Positions 39,014-47,224 of a stretch of DNA of 64,000 nucleotides are shown here, piece after piece. A program made the translations under genes and the position numbers. How positions within the stretch are numbered: the first letter of the stretch is position 1; each line of letters opens with the position of its first letter. The DNA is from Lysinibacillus boronitolerans JCM 21713 = 10a = NBRC 103108 (GTDB lineage Bacteria > Bacillota > Bacilli > Bacillales_A > Planococcaceae), in the NCBI RefSeq assembly GCF_000772935.1, contig NZ_JPVR01000072.1, positions 62,001-126,000 on the forward strand, in the 5' to 3' direction. The notes under the pieces are model-generated. The model was given only the letters and a program-made list of their open reading frames with translations. It had not been told where the DNA came from and made no database searches.

Positions 39014-40684
39014 TTAAATTTTCATTACGCCGCCAGTGGAAGCGCTCGTCACTAATTTTGAATATCTTGCTAACCAACCACGTTTGATTTTTGGCTCAAA
39101 GACTGGTAATTTTGCACGACGTTCAGCTAAAACTTCATCTGAAACTTGTAAATTAATCGTACGATTTGGTAGATCAATTTCGATAATATCTCCGTTTTCT
39201 ACTAAAGCGATTGGACCGCCTTCAGCAGCTTCTGGTGAAATATGGCCAATTGAAATACCACGAGATGCCCCTGAGAAACGACCATCTGTAATTAATGCAA
39301 CCTTTGTACCAAGGCCTCGACCTTGAATGGCAGATGTTGGTGCAAGCATTTCTGGCATCCCTGGGCCACCCTTAGGTCCTTCATAGCGAATGACGACTAC
39401 ATGGCCCTCTTTCACCGTTCCATTATCAATGTTTTCCTGCGCTGCTTCTTGTGAATCAAAGACGATTGCCTCGCCCTTGAATACTTTAATAGAAGGATCA
39501 ACTGCCCCTACTTTAATAACAGAGCCATCAGGTGCGATGTTACCGAATAAAACCGATAATCCACCTACAGCACTATATGGATTGTCTTTTGTTCGAATGA
39601 CTTGATCATTCGTGATGTGATAATCTTTGACAAGCTCACCCATTGTAACGCCTGCTACGGTTGGACGGTCTGGATGAATAGCACCTGGAATAGATGTTAA
39701 TTCATTGATAATGGCACTAACTCCACCCGCTTTATTAATATCATCCATTGAAATATCTGAAGCAGGCATGATTTTGGCTAAATAAGGCACTCTTTCTGCT
39801 ACTTTATTAATATCTTCAATGTTGTAATCTATCTCGGCTTCATTGGCAATTGCTAATGTATGGAGAACTGTATTTGTGGAGCCCCCCATTGCCATATCAA
39901 GAGCAAAAGCATCATCAATTGCCTCTTTTGTAATAATATCGCGAGGTTTAATATCTTCCTTGACCATGCGGATTAATTGTTTAGCTGCTTCTTTAATCAG
40001 CTTGTGACGCTCTTCAGAAGTGGCAACGATTGTACCATTTCCTGGTAAAGCAACACCGAGCATTTCCATTAAGCAGTTCATTGAGTTTGCTGTAAACATC
40101 CCTGAACATGAGCCACATGTTGGACAAGCATTATTCTCAATATCCAGCAGCTCTTCCGCAGACATTTTTCCTGATTTGTGTGCTCCTACACCTTCAAACA
40201 CAGATGTTAAGGAAAGCTGTTTCCCTGCTGCAGAAGTTCCCGCCTCCATTGGACCACCTGAAACAAAGATAGATGGTACATTCGTACGAACTGCTGCCAT
40301 AAGCATTCCGGGTGTAATTTTGTCACAGTTTGGAATATAAAATACGCCATCAAACCAATGTGCATTAATAACTGTCTCAGCTGAGTCTGCTATAATTTCA
40401 CGACTTGGTAAGGAATAACGCATACCTATATGCCCCATTGCAATACCATCATCGACGCCAATTGTATTAAATTCGAATGGAATACCACCCGCTTCAATAA
40501 TAGCTTCTTTCACTACATCAGCGAACGTACGTAAATGAACGTGACCTGGTATTATGTCGATATAAGAGTTACAAACCCCAATAAATGGTTTGCCTAGATC
40601 TTTTGCTTTTACTTTGCCTGTTGCATATAAAAGACTTCGATGTGGCGCTCGATCTACGCCTACTTTAATCATGTCACTTCTCAT
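39014..40684 (-). CDS. ilvD: Dihydroxy-acid dehydratase
   Basis: This 556-residue iron-sulfur dehydratase makes the 2-oxo acid precursors of valine and isoleucine. Signatures are [32 protein letters not shown] with cluster cysteines, the segment [24 protein letters not shown], and [18 protein letters not shown]. The ATG follows AGGGG. It has its own strong promoter and a leader of about 125 bases. The T-box of the next unit begins within about 25 bases of its stop codon. Confidence 0.96.
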   Translation of the reverse strand: MRSDMIKVGVDRAPHRSLLYATGKVKAKDLGKPFIGVCNSYIDIIPGHVHLRTFADVVKEAIIEAGGIPFEFNTIGVDDGIAMGHIGMRYSLPSREIIADSAETVINAHWFDGVFYIPNCDKITPGMLMAAVRTNVPSIFVSGGPMEAGTSAAGKQLSLTSVFEGVGAHKSGKMSAEELLDIENNACPTCGSCSGMFTANSMNCLMEMLGVALPGNGTIVATSEERHKLIKEAAKQLIRMVKEDIKPRDIITKEAIDDAFALDMAMGGSTNTVLHTLAIANEAEIDYNIEDINKVAERVPYLAKIMPASDISMDDINKAGGVSAIINELTSIPGAIHPDRPTVAGVTMGELVKDYHITNDQVIRTKDNPYSAVGGLSVLFGNIAPDGSVIKVGAVDPSIKVFKGEAIVFDSQEAAQENIDNGTVKEGHVVVIRYEGPKGGPGMPEMLAPTSAIQGRGLGTKVALITDGRFSGASRGISIGHISPEAAEGGPIALVENGDIIEIDLPNRTINLQVSDEVLAERRAKLPVFEPKIKRGWLARYSKLVTSASTGGVMKI

Positions 40685-40817
40685 TTTAAACGCCCCTCAT
40701 TGCTATCCATACTATGTTCGTCGCTATAGACAAAATGTTCTGTCTTTTTAATTTTTGTTTATAGAGTAACAGTCTCTTAGATGATAACTGCTGTAACGAA
40801 CGTGTTAAATTGTTGTT

Positions 40818-40846
40818 ATCATAGTACGAAAAAAAGGTCTCGTCAA
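40818..40846 (-). promoter_or_regulatory. Sigma-A promoter of ilvD
   Basis: On the minus strand TTGACG (40846-40841), a 17-base spacer, and TATGAT (40823-40818). Confidence 0.75.
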
Positions 40847-40851
40847 CAGTA

Positions 40852-40881
40852 TTTTTTGAATTGTTTAAACAATTCAAAAAA
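40852..40881. promoter_or_regulatory. Perfect 30-bp palindrome next to the ilvD -35
   Basis: The two arms, TTTTTTGAATTGTTT and its exact complement, meet without a loop. The element ends five bases upstream of the ilvD -35. It could be a repressor operator or a terminator for upstream transcription, since A/T runs flank it on both strands. It does not fit the CodY consensus well. The remainder of 40882-41054 shows nothing else clear. Confidence 0.55.
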
Positions 40882-41054
40882 TCTGTCAAAATTGAAATCG
40901 TTTACATGCTGATTAAGCATCAGTTTTATCTCGCTTTGATAAAAATTTTGACATTTCGTTCAAATTTTAATTTTTTAATAATAAACAAAAATGAGTGAAT
41001 AAATATCTGCCATATATTTGAATAAGCTAAATCACAGAATAAGAGAGATAACGC

Positions 41055-42377
41055 TTACAATAGAAACAATTTTTTTAAGTATCCTGTAAAAAATACTTGT
41101 TCAGGATCATATTGGTGTCGAATGCTTAAAAACTTCTCAACCTCTGGATACAACGCATGAACCATTTGCGCTGTTAAATGATGTTGTTTTCCCCAGTGAG
41201 GACGACCTTCATATTTTTGCATCAATGTATGCACCCATTTAAAATAAGGCTCTTCTGCCATTCCCTTATACATATGAAAGGCGATAAAAGCCGACTCACG
41301 CCCTTGTGTTGGACTTAAAAAACCTGCTTCACCTGCAGTTGTTCGACACTCTAAAGGAAAATGAACATTAAAAGTGCCTTTTTTAAAGGTTGCATGGATT
41401 TCCTCTAAACAAGCTTCAAAATGGGGTAAAGGGATGGCATATTCACTCTCTTGGAACTTCACGCTTCGAGGTGAAGGATAAATTTCATAGCTTATCCCTA
41501 CTTTTTCACTTTCTACCACATTGGCAGCCGCTATCTTGCTCATAGCACCACTTAAACGTGGTTTCCATTTACAAAGCTCTGACATCGCAAAGAAGGCCCC
41601 ATTTTCTACTATTTGTAGCTTTAACGTTTCTATTCTTTTATTCCATTCACTTTGAAAGACAGGCGCGACTGCATTCATCCGTTTTACTTGAATTGTTTCA
41701 CTACCAGGGAAATAAAACCACTCCACATGACGATGCTGACGAATATCCTCGGCAAATAGCGAGAGACCATTTGTCAACGTTTCTCTTGCCCCAATATAAT
41801 GCAAACCATATAGTGGCATGACCTTAATCGTTACTTTGACAAGAACACCAAGCATTCCTAGAGATACGTGCAGCGCTTCAGATAAATCATCCATCCCTCT
41901 CCTATATTCCTGATAAGTCCCAGTGCCGTCTACAAACCCCCATGCCTCGACAGCTGACGAAAGAGAACCAAGTGTAACCCCTGTGCCATGTGTGCCAGTT
42001 GACACTGCACCTGCAATGGTTTGTTCCTGAATATCGCCCATATTGATTAACGCAAAGCCGTGTTTCGCTAGCATTGGTCCAATTTCATATAGGTAGGTCC
42101 CCGCCCATAATGTTGCCTCCTGTCTTTCCTCATTCACAGCGATTAATCCACGCAGATTATGTAAGGAAATAGCTATATGCTCAGGCATAGCTACAGCGCT
42201 AAAAGAATGTGCAGCACCTGTGACACGGATTGTCTTTCCTGATTGGCATGCATGCATCACAATTGCTGAAACTTCATCAATAGAGTGTGGTAAATACATT
42301 TCACTCGGATAGGAAATGACATTACCAGCCCAATTTGTCCACTTTTCACCATTCCGCCAATTTTCTATAGAAAACAT
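41055..42377 (-). CDS. FAD-linked lactone/alditol oxidase (ALO family)
   Basis: This 440-residue oxidase has a vanillyl-alcohol-oxidase type FAD domain at about 15-190 (YLPHSIDEVSAIVMHACQSG, IRVTGAAHSFS, NMGDIQEQTIAGAVSTGTHGTG) and a C-terminal D-arabinono-1,4-lactone oxidase domain ending in GKQHHL and QYDPEQVFFTGYL. The histidine in GAAHSFS is the usual covalent flavin site. It should oxidise a polyol or sugar lactone and reduce oxygen. The gene overlaps the upstream PLP-fold gene by 13 bases. Confidence 0.85.
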   Translation of the reverse strand: MFSIENWRNGEKWTNWAGNVISYPSEMYLPHSIDEVSAIVMHACQSGKTIRVTGAAHSFSAVAMPEHIAISLHNLRGLIAVNEERQEATLWAGTYLYEIGPMLAKHGFALINMGDIQEQTIAGAVSTGTHGTGVTLGSLSSAVEAWGFVDGTGTYQEYRRGMDDLSEALHVSLGMLGVLVKVTIKVMPLYGLHYIGARETLTNGLSLFAEDIRQHRHVEWFYFPGSETIQVKRMNAVAPVFQSEWNKRIETLKLQIVENGAFFAMSELCKWKPRLSGAMSKIAAANVVESEKVGISYEIYPSPRSVKFQESEYAIPLPHFEACLEEIHATFKKGTFNVHFPLECRTTAGEAGFLSPTQGRESAFIAFHMYKGMAEEPYFKWVHTLMQKYEGRPHWGKQHHLTAQMVHALYPEVEKFLSIRHQYDPEQVFFTGYLKKLFLL

Positions 42378-43540
42378 TGTCCATCCCCCCTATATGTTGT
42401 GTAAGGGCCAGCATACTTGTCCCCACGAATAGCATGCAGTACCTGAAAACGCTCACAAAGCTCTCCAGCCTTTGCATGTCGAAAATAAATGGTATCGCCA
42501 ATATGGATACTTTTCCCTTTGACCTTAATTGGTGTTTGCACCTCTCCTGCGCCTTCTAGGCTAAGATATGCAAAAGTGGTAGGGTCATAGAATACAGGCA
42601 AACGATCCATCCCAATGGCTCCAGAAGCCGTATAGCCTCCCCCATGACAAACAACGATATTTTTTTCAGGCATTCTTGTTACACGTAAGGCAAATCCAGC
42701 AGCCTTTTCTAGCTGTAAATGTGTAAATTGATCGAACAATGCTGGCGCATAAAAAGCCGAGCCAACTGTCATTTCCGTTACTTCCTTTTGTTGATTGGTG
42801 TATGTCATACTTCCTGACCCACCGCCATTAACAAAGCGCAGATTTGGAAAATAAGCCTTGATATGGGCGATTGCTAATCGACGAAATTGTGTTACTTGCT
42901 TTTTGGCTTGTACCTGCATGGCTTCTATGACTCTACCTTTTAAAGCATTCGCTGGACGATTGCCAACACCTGCTATTTGAGCCTCATAGCCCATCGCTCC
43001 TACCACTTCAATCGAAGGAGTGTTTTGAATGGTTTTTAAAAAAGGTGTCAACGTTTCAAGAGAAGACAATGAAGAACGTTTTGTTCCAAAATACAATACT
43101 TTAAAATCATTCGAAACATTAATATCAATACAAACCTGTACACGTACACCAATCTCTTGTCCTAATTTTGCCAATAGTTCGATATGCTCTGGCCGATCTA
43201 CCATAAAGGTGACGATTTTTCCTTCTTTCACAAAATGCAACAATTGACGAATTGGTGCTTCCTCCATTACTGGATAGCCAAGCAATAAATCATCAAACTG
43301 CTGCTCTAATAAAAAAAGGGTTTCTGCTGCAGTGAATGTCATAAACCCAACAACATTCTCAAGCTTTTTCTGGATATAACGAAGGACTTCAACAGAACGA
43401 ATCGATTTTGTTGCAATACGAATTTGTTTTCCACCACAGGCCTCTTGAACCATTTGTATATTTTTATCTAGTGCATCTAGGTCCAACCATGCAAATGGCC
43501 TTTCCAAATCACAAAATGCTTGATCCAATCTTGTCGTCAT
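42365..43540 (-). CDS. Alanine-racemase-fold PLP protein (amino acid aldolase/deaminase-like)
   Basis: This 391-residue fold-type III PLP enzyme has a PLP lysine expected in IRIATKSIRS at about residue 45, a barrel region up to about 250 with VNGGGSGSM as the phosphate loop, and a C-terminal beta domain containing VVCHGGGYTASG and GDTIYFRHAKAGELCERF. The last segment is typical of D-threonine aldolase/D-serine dehydratase-like enzymes. ATG follows AGGGAGTG. Its coupling to an ALO-type oxidase suggests one catabolic step passed to the next. The substrate is unknown. Confidence 0.82.
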   Translation of the reverse strand: MTTRLDQAFCDLERPFAWLDLDALDKNIQMVQEACGGKQIRIATKSIRSVEVLRYIQKKLENVVGFMTFTAAETLFLLEQQFDDLLLGYPVMEEAPIRQLLHFVKEGKIVTFMVDRPEHIELLAKLGQEIGVRVQVCIDINVSNDFKVLYFGTKRSSLSSLETLTPFLKTIQNTPSIEVVGAMGYEAQIAGVGNRPANALKGRVIEAMQVQAKKQVTQFRRLAIAHIKAYFPNLRFVNGGGSGSMTYTNQQKEVTEMTVGSAFYAPALFDQFTHLQLEKAAGFALRVTRMPEKNIVVCHGGGYTASGAIGMDRLPVFYDPTTFAYLSLEGAGEVQTPIKVKGKSIHIGDTIYFRHAKAGELCERFQVLHAIRGDKYAGPYTTYRGDGQCFL

Positions 43541-43615
43541 TTAATCACTCCCTTGTCTGTACTATGTATTTGACATTTAACAGAATAATTCCTTTTTTAA
43601 TCACTTGAGCAAAAT

Positions 43616-43661
43616 AAAACAACCGTGAGCCTGTTATTCAATAAGACTACACGGTTGTTTT
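43616..43661. terminator. Bidirectional terminator
   Basis: AAAACAACCGTG (43616-43627) pairs with CACGGTTGTTTT (43650-43661). On the minus strand it ends the 35-residue peptide gene. Confidence 0.75.
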
Positions 43662-43702
43662 AATATGGGATAAACATTTCATTCACCTTTCTATTTAATT
43701 GG

Positions 43703-43810
43703 TTACGATGCGTATAAAAAATCAGCTGCAAGATTTAGCATCACTAATAAATGCAAACCCGCAATTAAAAAGCCTTGACGATTTAAACGTTTCATAACAG
43801 CCATATTCAT
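43703..43810 (-). CDS. 35-residue hydrophobic peptide
   Basis: ATG at 43810 follows AAAGGAG at normal distance. The product starts MNMAVMKRLNRQGFLIAG and has one helix through LHLLVMLNLAADFLYAS. The basic N-terminal part and single hydrophobic helix suggest a small inner-membrane protein. A terminator follows. The gene stands alone with good translation signals. I recognise no family; small membrane peptides of this kind include stress regulators and toxins. Confidence 0.6.
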   Translation of the reverse strand: MNMAVMKRLNRQGFLIAGLHLLVMLNLAADFLYAS

Positions 43811-44272
43811 ATGACCACGCTCCTTTTCTACATTATAATCCCTTTATACAGAATTTTCAAACTATTAAAAAGTGGAAATTTACCCATTTTTCTTTTTCGC
43901 AAAAAAAAATTTCACCCTCAGAAATATGTGACTGCACGGGGGATTGAAATTCTGCTTCAACAAATAGTGGACTTTTTTATGAATGAAAAGATGATTGTAG
44001 TAAATAATTTAGTTAAATGGCTAATTATTTTATTGCTGATGGAGATTGGGCATTGCAAGCATTTCTGGTACGAATTAAATGCATGAACATACTATAGAAG
44101 TAAGCGATAATTGGTCTATGTACAAAATAGAAGTAATTGTAGTTAATGTGGACATTTTCACAGTAATTTATGCAGTTGGATTAGCTATAAAGTGAGGACA
44201 GCAAAAGAGCCTGCATTCACTTGTCTACAGTCTCATTTACAACATGTAATAATTACTAAACAACATCACAGT
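43811..44272. other. Gene-poor region before the GlsB-type gene
   Basis: I see no supportable gene here. A plus-strand open frame at 43811-44086 begins inside the ribosome binding site of the opposite small gene and has no site of its own, so it is likely chance. The sequence is AT-rich without clear repeats. Confidence 0.5.
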
Positions 44273-44297
44273 GTTTAATCTACTCCATTCAGGGTAT
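44273..44297 (+). promoter_or_regulatory. Perfect sigma-B promoter
   Basis: GTTTAA (44273-44278), a 13-base spacer and GGGTAT (44292-44297) match the general stress consensus at every position. The start of the GlsB-type gene lies 46 bases downstream. Confidence 0.85.
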
Positions 44298-44343
44298 AAC
44301 TAAGTAATCGCCATTATATCTTAAATTTAAGGAGATGAAAGTA

Positions 44344-44601
44344 ATGATTAGTTTCATTTGGTATTTAATTATCGGAGGAATTCTTGGATGGTTAGCTGGC
44401 GTCATTTTAGGTAAAGATGTACCTGGTGGCATCATCGGGAATATTATTGCAGGGATTGTCGGTTCTTGGATTGGTAGTATGGTTTTAGGGAACTGGGGCT
44501 GGAGAGTAAGTGATTTCTATGTGTTCCCAGCACTAATCGGTGCCATCGTGTTGATCTTTATCGTCAGCCTTATTTTAAAAGGTATGCGTAAAGCAACTTA
44601 A
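44344..44601 (+). CDS. GlsB/YeaQ/YmgE-family stress membrane protein
   Basis: This 85-residue protein has three glycine-rich helices: IWYLIIGGILGWLAGVILG, GGIIGNIIAGIVGSWIGSMVLG and FPALIGAIVLIFIVSLILKG. This is the transglycosylase-associated/YeaQ family plan. ATG 44344 lies nine bases after AAGGAG; the in-frame ATG at 44335 abuts that site and is less likely. The sigma-B promoter upstream places it in the general stress response. Molecular function unknown. Confidence 0.9.
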   Translation: MISFIWYLIIGGILGWLAGVILGKDVPGGIIGNIIAGIVGSWIGSMVLGNWGWRVSDFYVFPALIGAIVLIFIVSLILKGMRKAT

Positions 44602-44610
44602 ATATGTAAT

Positions 44611-44647
44611 GAAGAGCCATCCATTGTGATGGCTCTTTATTTTTTTT
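44611..44647. terminator. Terminator shared by convergent genes
   Basis: Stem GAGCCATC / GATGGCTC, then a T-rich tract ATTTTTTTTC on the plus strand. The right end overlaps the stop of the transglycosylase gene. Confidence 0.8.
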
Positions 44648-45335
44648 CATTTAAAAGAACTGCTGCTTGGAGTTCATCGTGAAAATCATTATATAATTGG
44701 TAGTAATATAACACATCATCTACATATTTCTTGCTATGGTTGTATTGATAAACAGCTTTCTTAATATCCCCTGTCGCAGCACCGTATTTAGATAAGTAAT
44801 TCGCAGCACTAAATACTGCATCCTCAATATCATAGGGGTCGGCTATGCCATCGCCATTTGCGTCAACGCCATATCCTCCGTATTTAGCAATTGTCTCAGG
44901 ACTCATCAATTCAGTTTTCGTTATGCTTCCTTTTCCTAAACCTGAGCATGTGGGATGCTGCCAGCCAACGAATGTACAGGGCATGAATTGCATATGCCCC
45001 TCTGCCCCCGCAGATGATACCATTGATTTTACCGTAGAAAACCGCGTTTCAATACGATGATGCGCAGCAAGTAATGTCCATGGTACACCATATTTTTCTT
45101 CTGCAGCTACATAAACGGGAATGTATTGCTCAGGAATATTCATATCGAAGTGCTGTTGAATCTCCTCGATTGCCTTTTGCTGTACAAGCTTTTCAAAAAT
45201 CGGTAATGTTTGAAGCTCCTTCCACGCAAAAAATGTGAGAACATACACGGTAATTGCAATGGGAATCAATAATGCTATCATACCCAATTTTGTCGCGGGT
45301 GATAACATGGGTTTCTTATTCTTTTTCTTAGCCAT
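44637..45335 (-). CDS. Membrane-anchored lytic transglycosylase
   Basis: This 232-residue protein has a basic N-terminus and one helix (LGMIALLIPIAITVYVLTF, about 17-36), then a lysozyme-fold SLT domain. The catalytic glutamate is expected in LLAAHHRIETRFS. AGAEGHMQFMPCTFVGW is the typical second motif, and NYLSKYG and AVYQYNHSKKYVDDVL the third and fourth. A loop GVDANGDGIADPYD looks like a calcium site. It would cut peptidoglycan glycan strands at the outer membrane face. ATG follows AGGTG. Confidence 0.88.
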   Translation of the reverse strand: MAKKKNKKPMLSPATKLGMIALLIPIAITVYVLTFFAWKELQTLPIFEKLVQQKAIEEIQQHFDMNIPEQYIPVYVAAEEKYGVPWTLLAAHHRIETRFSTVKSMVSSAGAEGHMQFMPCTFVGWQHPTCSGLGKGSITKTELMSPETIAKYGGYGVDANGDGIADPYDIEDAVFSAANYLSKYGAATGDIKKAVYQYNHSKKYVDDVLYYYQLYNDFHDELQAAVLLNEKK

Positions 45336-45466
45336 ACGTCACACCTAATCTAGTATTCTTTTTCTATATTACCAAATTTTCCGTAATATACAGTAGATCT
45401 TTTCAATTTTGAAAGATTGAAGTCATCCTCTTAGAAGAAACACATCATTTCCACCATGAAAGCAGT

Positions 45467-45496
45467 TGAAAGGTTTGGTAAAAATATAGTAAAATA
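45467..45496 (+). promoter_or_regulatory. Candidate mscL promoter
   Basis: TTGAAA, an 18-base spacer, and TAAAAT, 45 bases before the mscL start. Confidence 0.45.
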
Positions 45497-45540
45497 CAGA
45501 TTGATTCATTTATTTGGATAATAATAGGGAGGAATTTATT

Positions 45541-45930
45541 TTGTGGAAAGACTTTAAAGAATTTGCGATGAAAGGCAATATTGTCGATCTAGCAGTAGCA
45601 GTAGTTATTGGTGGTGCTTTCGGTAAAATTGTTACCTCCTTAGTAGAAAATATCATCATGCCATTGGTCGGTGTTTTAACGGGTGGTATTGATTTAACAA
45701 AGAGTTTTGTTTTTGGCTCAGGTGAAGCCCAAATCAATTTTGGTGTATTTCTACAATCCATCATTGATTTTTTAATTATAGCATTTGCCATTTTTATGGC
45801 CTTACGAATTATGACGAAGCTCACACGTAAAAAAGAAGAGGCAGTCGTGGAAGAACCAACACCTGAACTCGATGCCAAAGAAGAGCTTCTCAAAGAAATT
45901 CGCGACTTGCTTAAAAAAGAACAAGCCTAA
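45541..45930 (+). CDS. mscL: Large-conductance mechanosensitive channel
   Basis: This 129-residue pentameric channel opens under membrane tension to relieve osmotic downshock. It has the N-terminal amphipathic helix [12 protein letters not shown] and the pore helix [23 protein letters not shown] periplasmic loop, the second helix [15 protein letters not shown] and a C-terminal charged helix bundle ([14 protein letters not shown]) follow. The start is TTG, eight bases after GGGAGG. The frame extends to 45514 without a ribosome binding site. Confidence 0.95.
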   Translation: MWKDFKEFAMKGNIVDLAVAVVIGGAFGKIVTSLVENIIMPLVGVLTGGIDLTKSFVFGSGEAQINFGVFLQSIIDFLIIAFAIFMALRIMTKLTRKKEEAVVEEPTPELDAKEELLKEIRDLLKKEQA

Positions 45931-45941
45931 CCTATTGTTAA

Positions 45942-45978
45942 AGCATCTGTCTCTCATCTGAAGGAGACAGATGTTTTT
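45942..45978 (+). terminator. Terminator of mscL
   Basis: GCATCTGTCTC pairs with GAGACAGATGT, followed by TTTT. The repeat array begins about ten bases later. Confidence 0.88.
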
Positions 45979-45989
45979 ATTTTGTTTCG

Positions 45990-46995
45990 TTCTATGCGCT
46001 GCTTCAGAACCTATCCCTCACTTTGGCTGCTCTATCCGCTACTTTTCATGTTCTATCCGCTAGTTCAGAACCTATCCCTCACTTTGCCTGCTCTATCCAT
46101 CACTTTTCATGTTGTATCCGCTGCTTTTCACGTTTTAACCGCTACTTCAGAACCTATCCCTCACTTTGCCTGCTCTATCCATCACTTTTTACGTTCTATC
46201 CGCTGCTTTTCACGTTTTAACCGCTACTTCAGAACCTATCCCTCACTTTGCCTGCTCTATCCATCACCCTTCACGTTGTATCCGCTACTTTTCGCGTTTT
46301 AACCGCTACTTCAGAACCTATCCCTCACTTTGCCTGCTCTATCCATCACTTTTCACGTTCTATCCGCTGCTTTTCACGTTTTAACCGCTACTTCAGAACC
46401 TATCCCTCACTTTGCCTGCTCTATCCATCACTTTTTACGTTCTATCCGCTGCTTTTCACGTTTTAACCGCTACTTCAGAACCTATCCCTCACTTTGCCTG
46501 CTCTATCCATCACCCTTCACGTTGTATCCGCTACTTTTCGCGTTTTAACCGCTACTTCAGAACCTATCCCTCACTTTGCCTGCTCTATCCATCACTTTTC
46601 ACGTTCTATCCGCTGCTTTTCACGTTATAACCGCTACTTTAGAACCTATCCCTCACTTTGCCTGCTCTATCCATCACTTTTCACGTTGTATCCGCTACTT
46701 TTTACGTTTTAACCGCTACTTTAGAACCTATCCCTCACTTTGCCTGCTCTATCCATCACTTTTCACGTTGTATCCGCTACTTTTCATGTTCTATCCGCTA
46801 GTTCAGAACCTATCCATCACTTTTCACGTTGTATCCGCTACTTTTCACGTTTTAACCGCTACTTTAGAATCTATCCCTCACTTTGCCTGCTCTATCCATC
46901 ACTTTTCACGTTCTATCCGCTACTTTTCATGTTTTAACCTCTACTTTCTATCTTGTATCCGCTAACTAGAAACTATCCTCCACTTCTTCTAGCTC
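45990..46995. repeat. 1-kb hierarchical tandem repeat array (about 20 / 82 / 246 bp)
   Basis: The array is built from a 19-21 bp unit of the type CTATCCGCTNCTTTTCACGTT. Four variants make an 82-bp unit, and AGAACCTATCC recurs at exactly 82-bp steps at 46148, 46230, 46312, 46394, 46476, 46558, 46640 and 46722. Three 82-bp variants form a 246-bp block that appears twice almost unchanged (46148-46393 and 46394-46639). The edges are degenerate. No stop codons occur for long stretches in several plus-strand frames, but there is no ribosome binding site, so it is judged non-coding. There are no unique spacers, so it is not a CRISPR array. Confidence 0.92.
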
Positions 46996-47224
46996 TATTT
47001 GAAACTGCTCATTCTTGCTAAGATCACTCCATTAGAAAATAACAGGAAGTAAATTAATCTCCTACTATTCCTAGGTGATTAACTTTAAATAATCTAGCTA
47101 ATTTTCAGAAATCAACTTGTTCTTCTTTAGTATCCATGTTAAATTGGTAACAATTATTGAGAATACTATTAAATTGAAAGCAAAATTAGTTGCTTTTAAT
47201 AATATTGAAGAAAAGAGTGACGTC

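Noticed and set aside
43811-44086. 91-residue plus-strand ORF
   Set aside because: Its start lies in the ribosome binding site of the opposite small gene, it has no site of its own, and its composition looks like translated AT-rich intergenic DNA.
45982-46965. Many overlapping open frames reading as repeated proteins through the tandem array
   Set aside because: They arise because the repeat unit lacks stops in several frames. There is no ribosome binding site, the frames overlap each other, and the residue pattern simply follows the DNA period.
45990-46995. CRISPR array
   Set aside because: There are no unique spacers; every part of the 82-bp unit is repeated and no cas genes are near.
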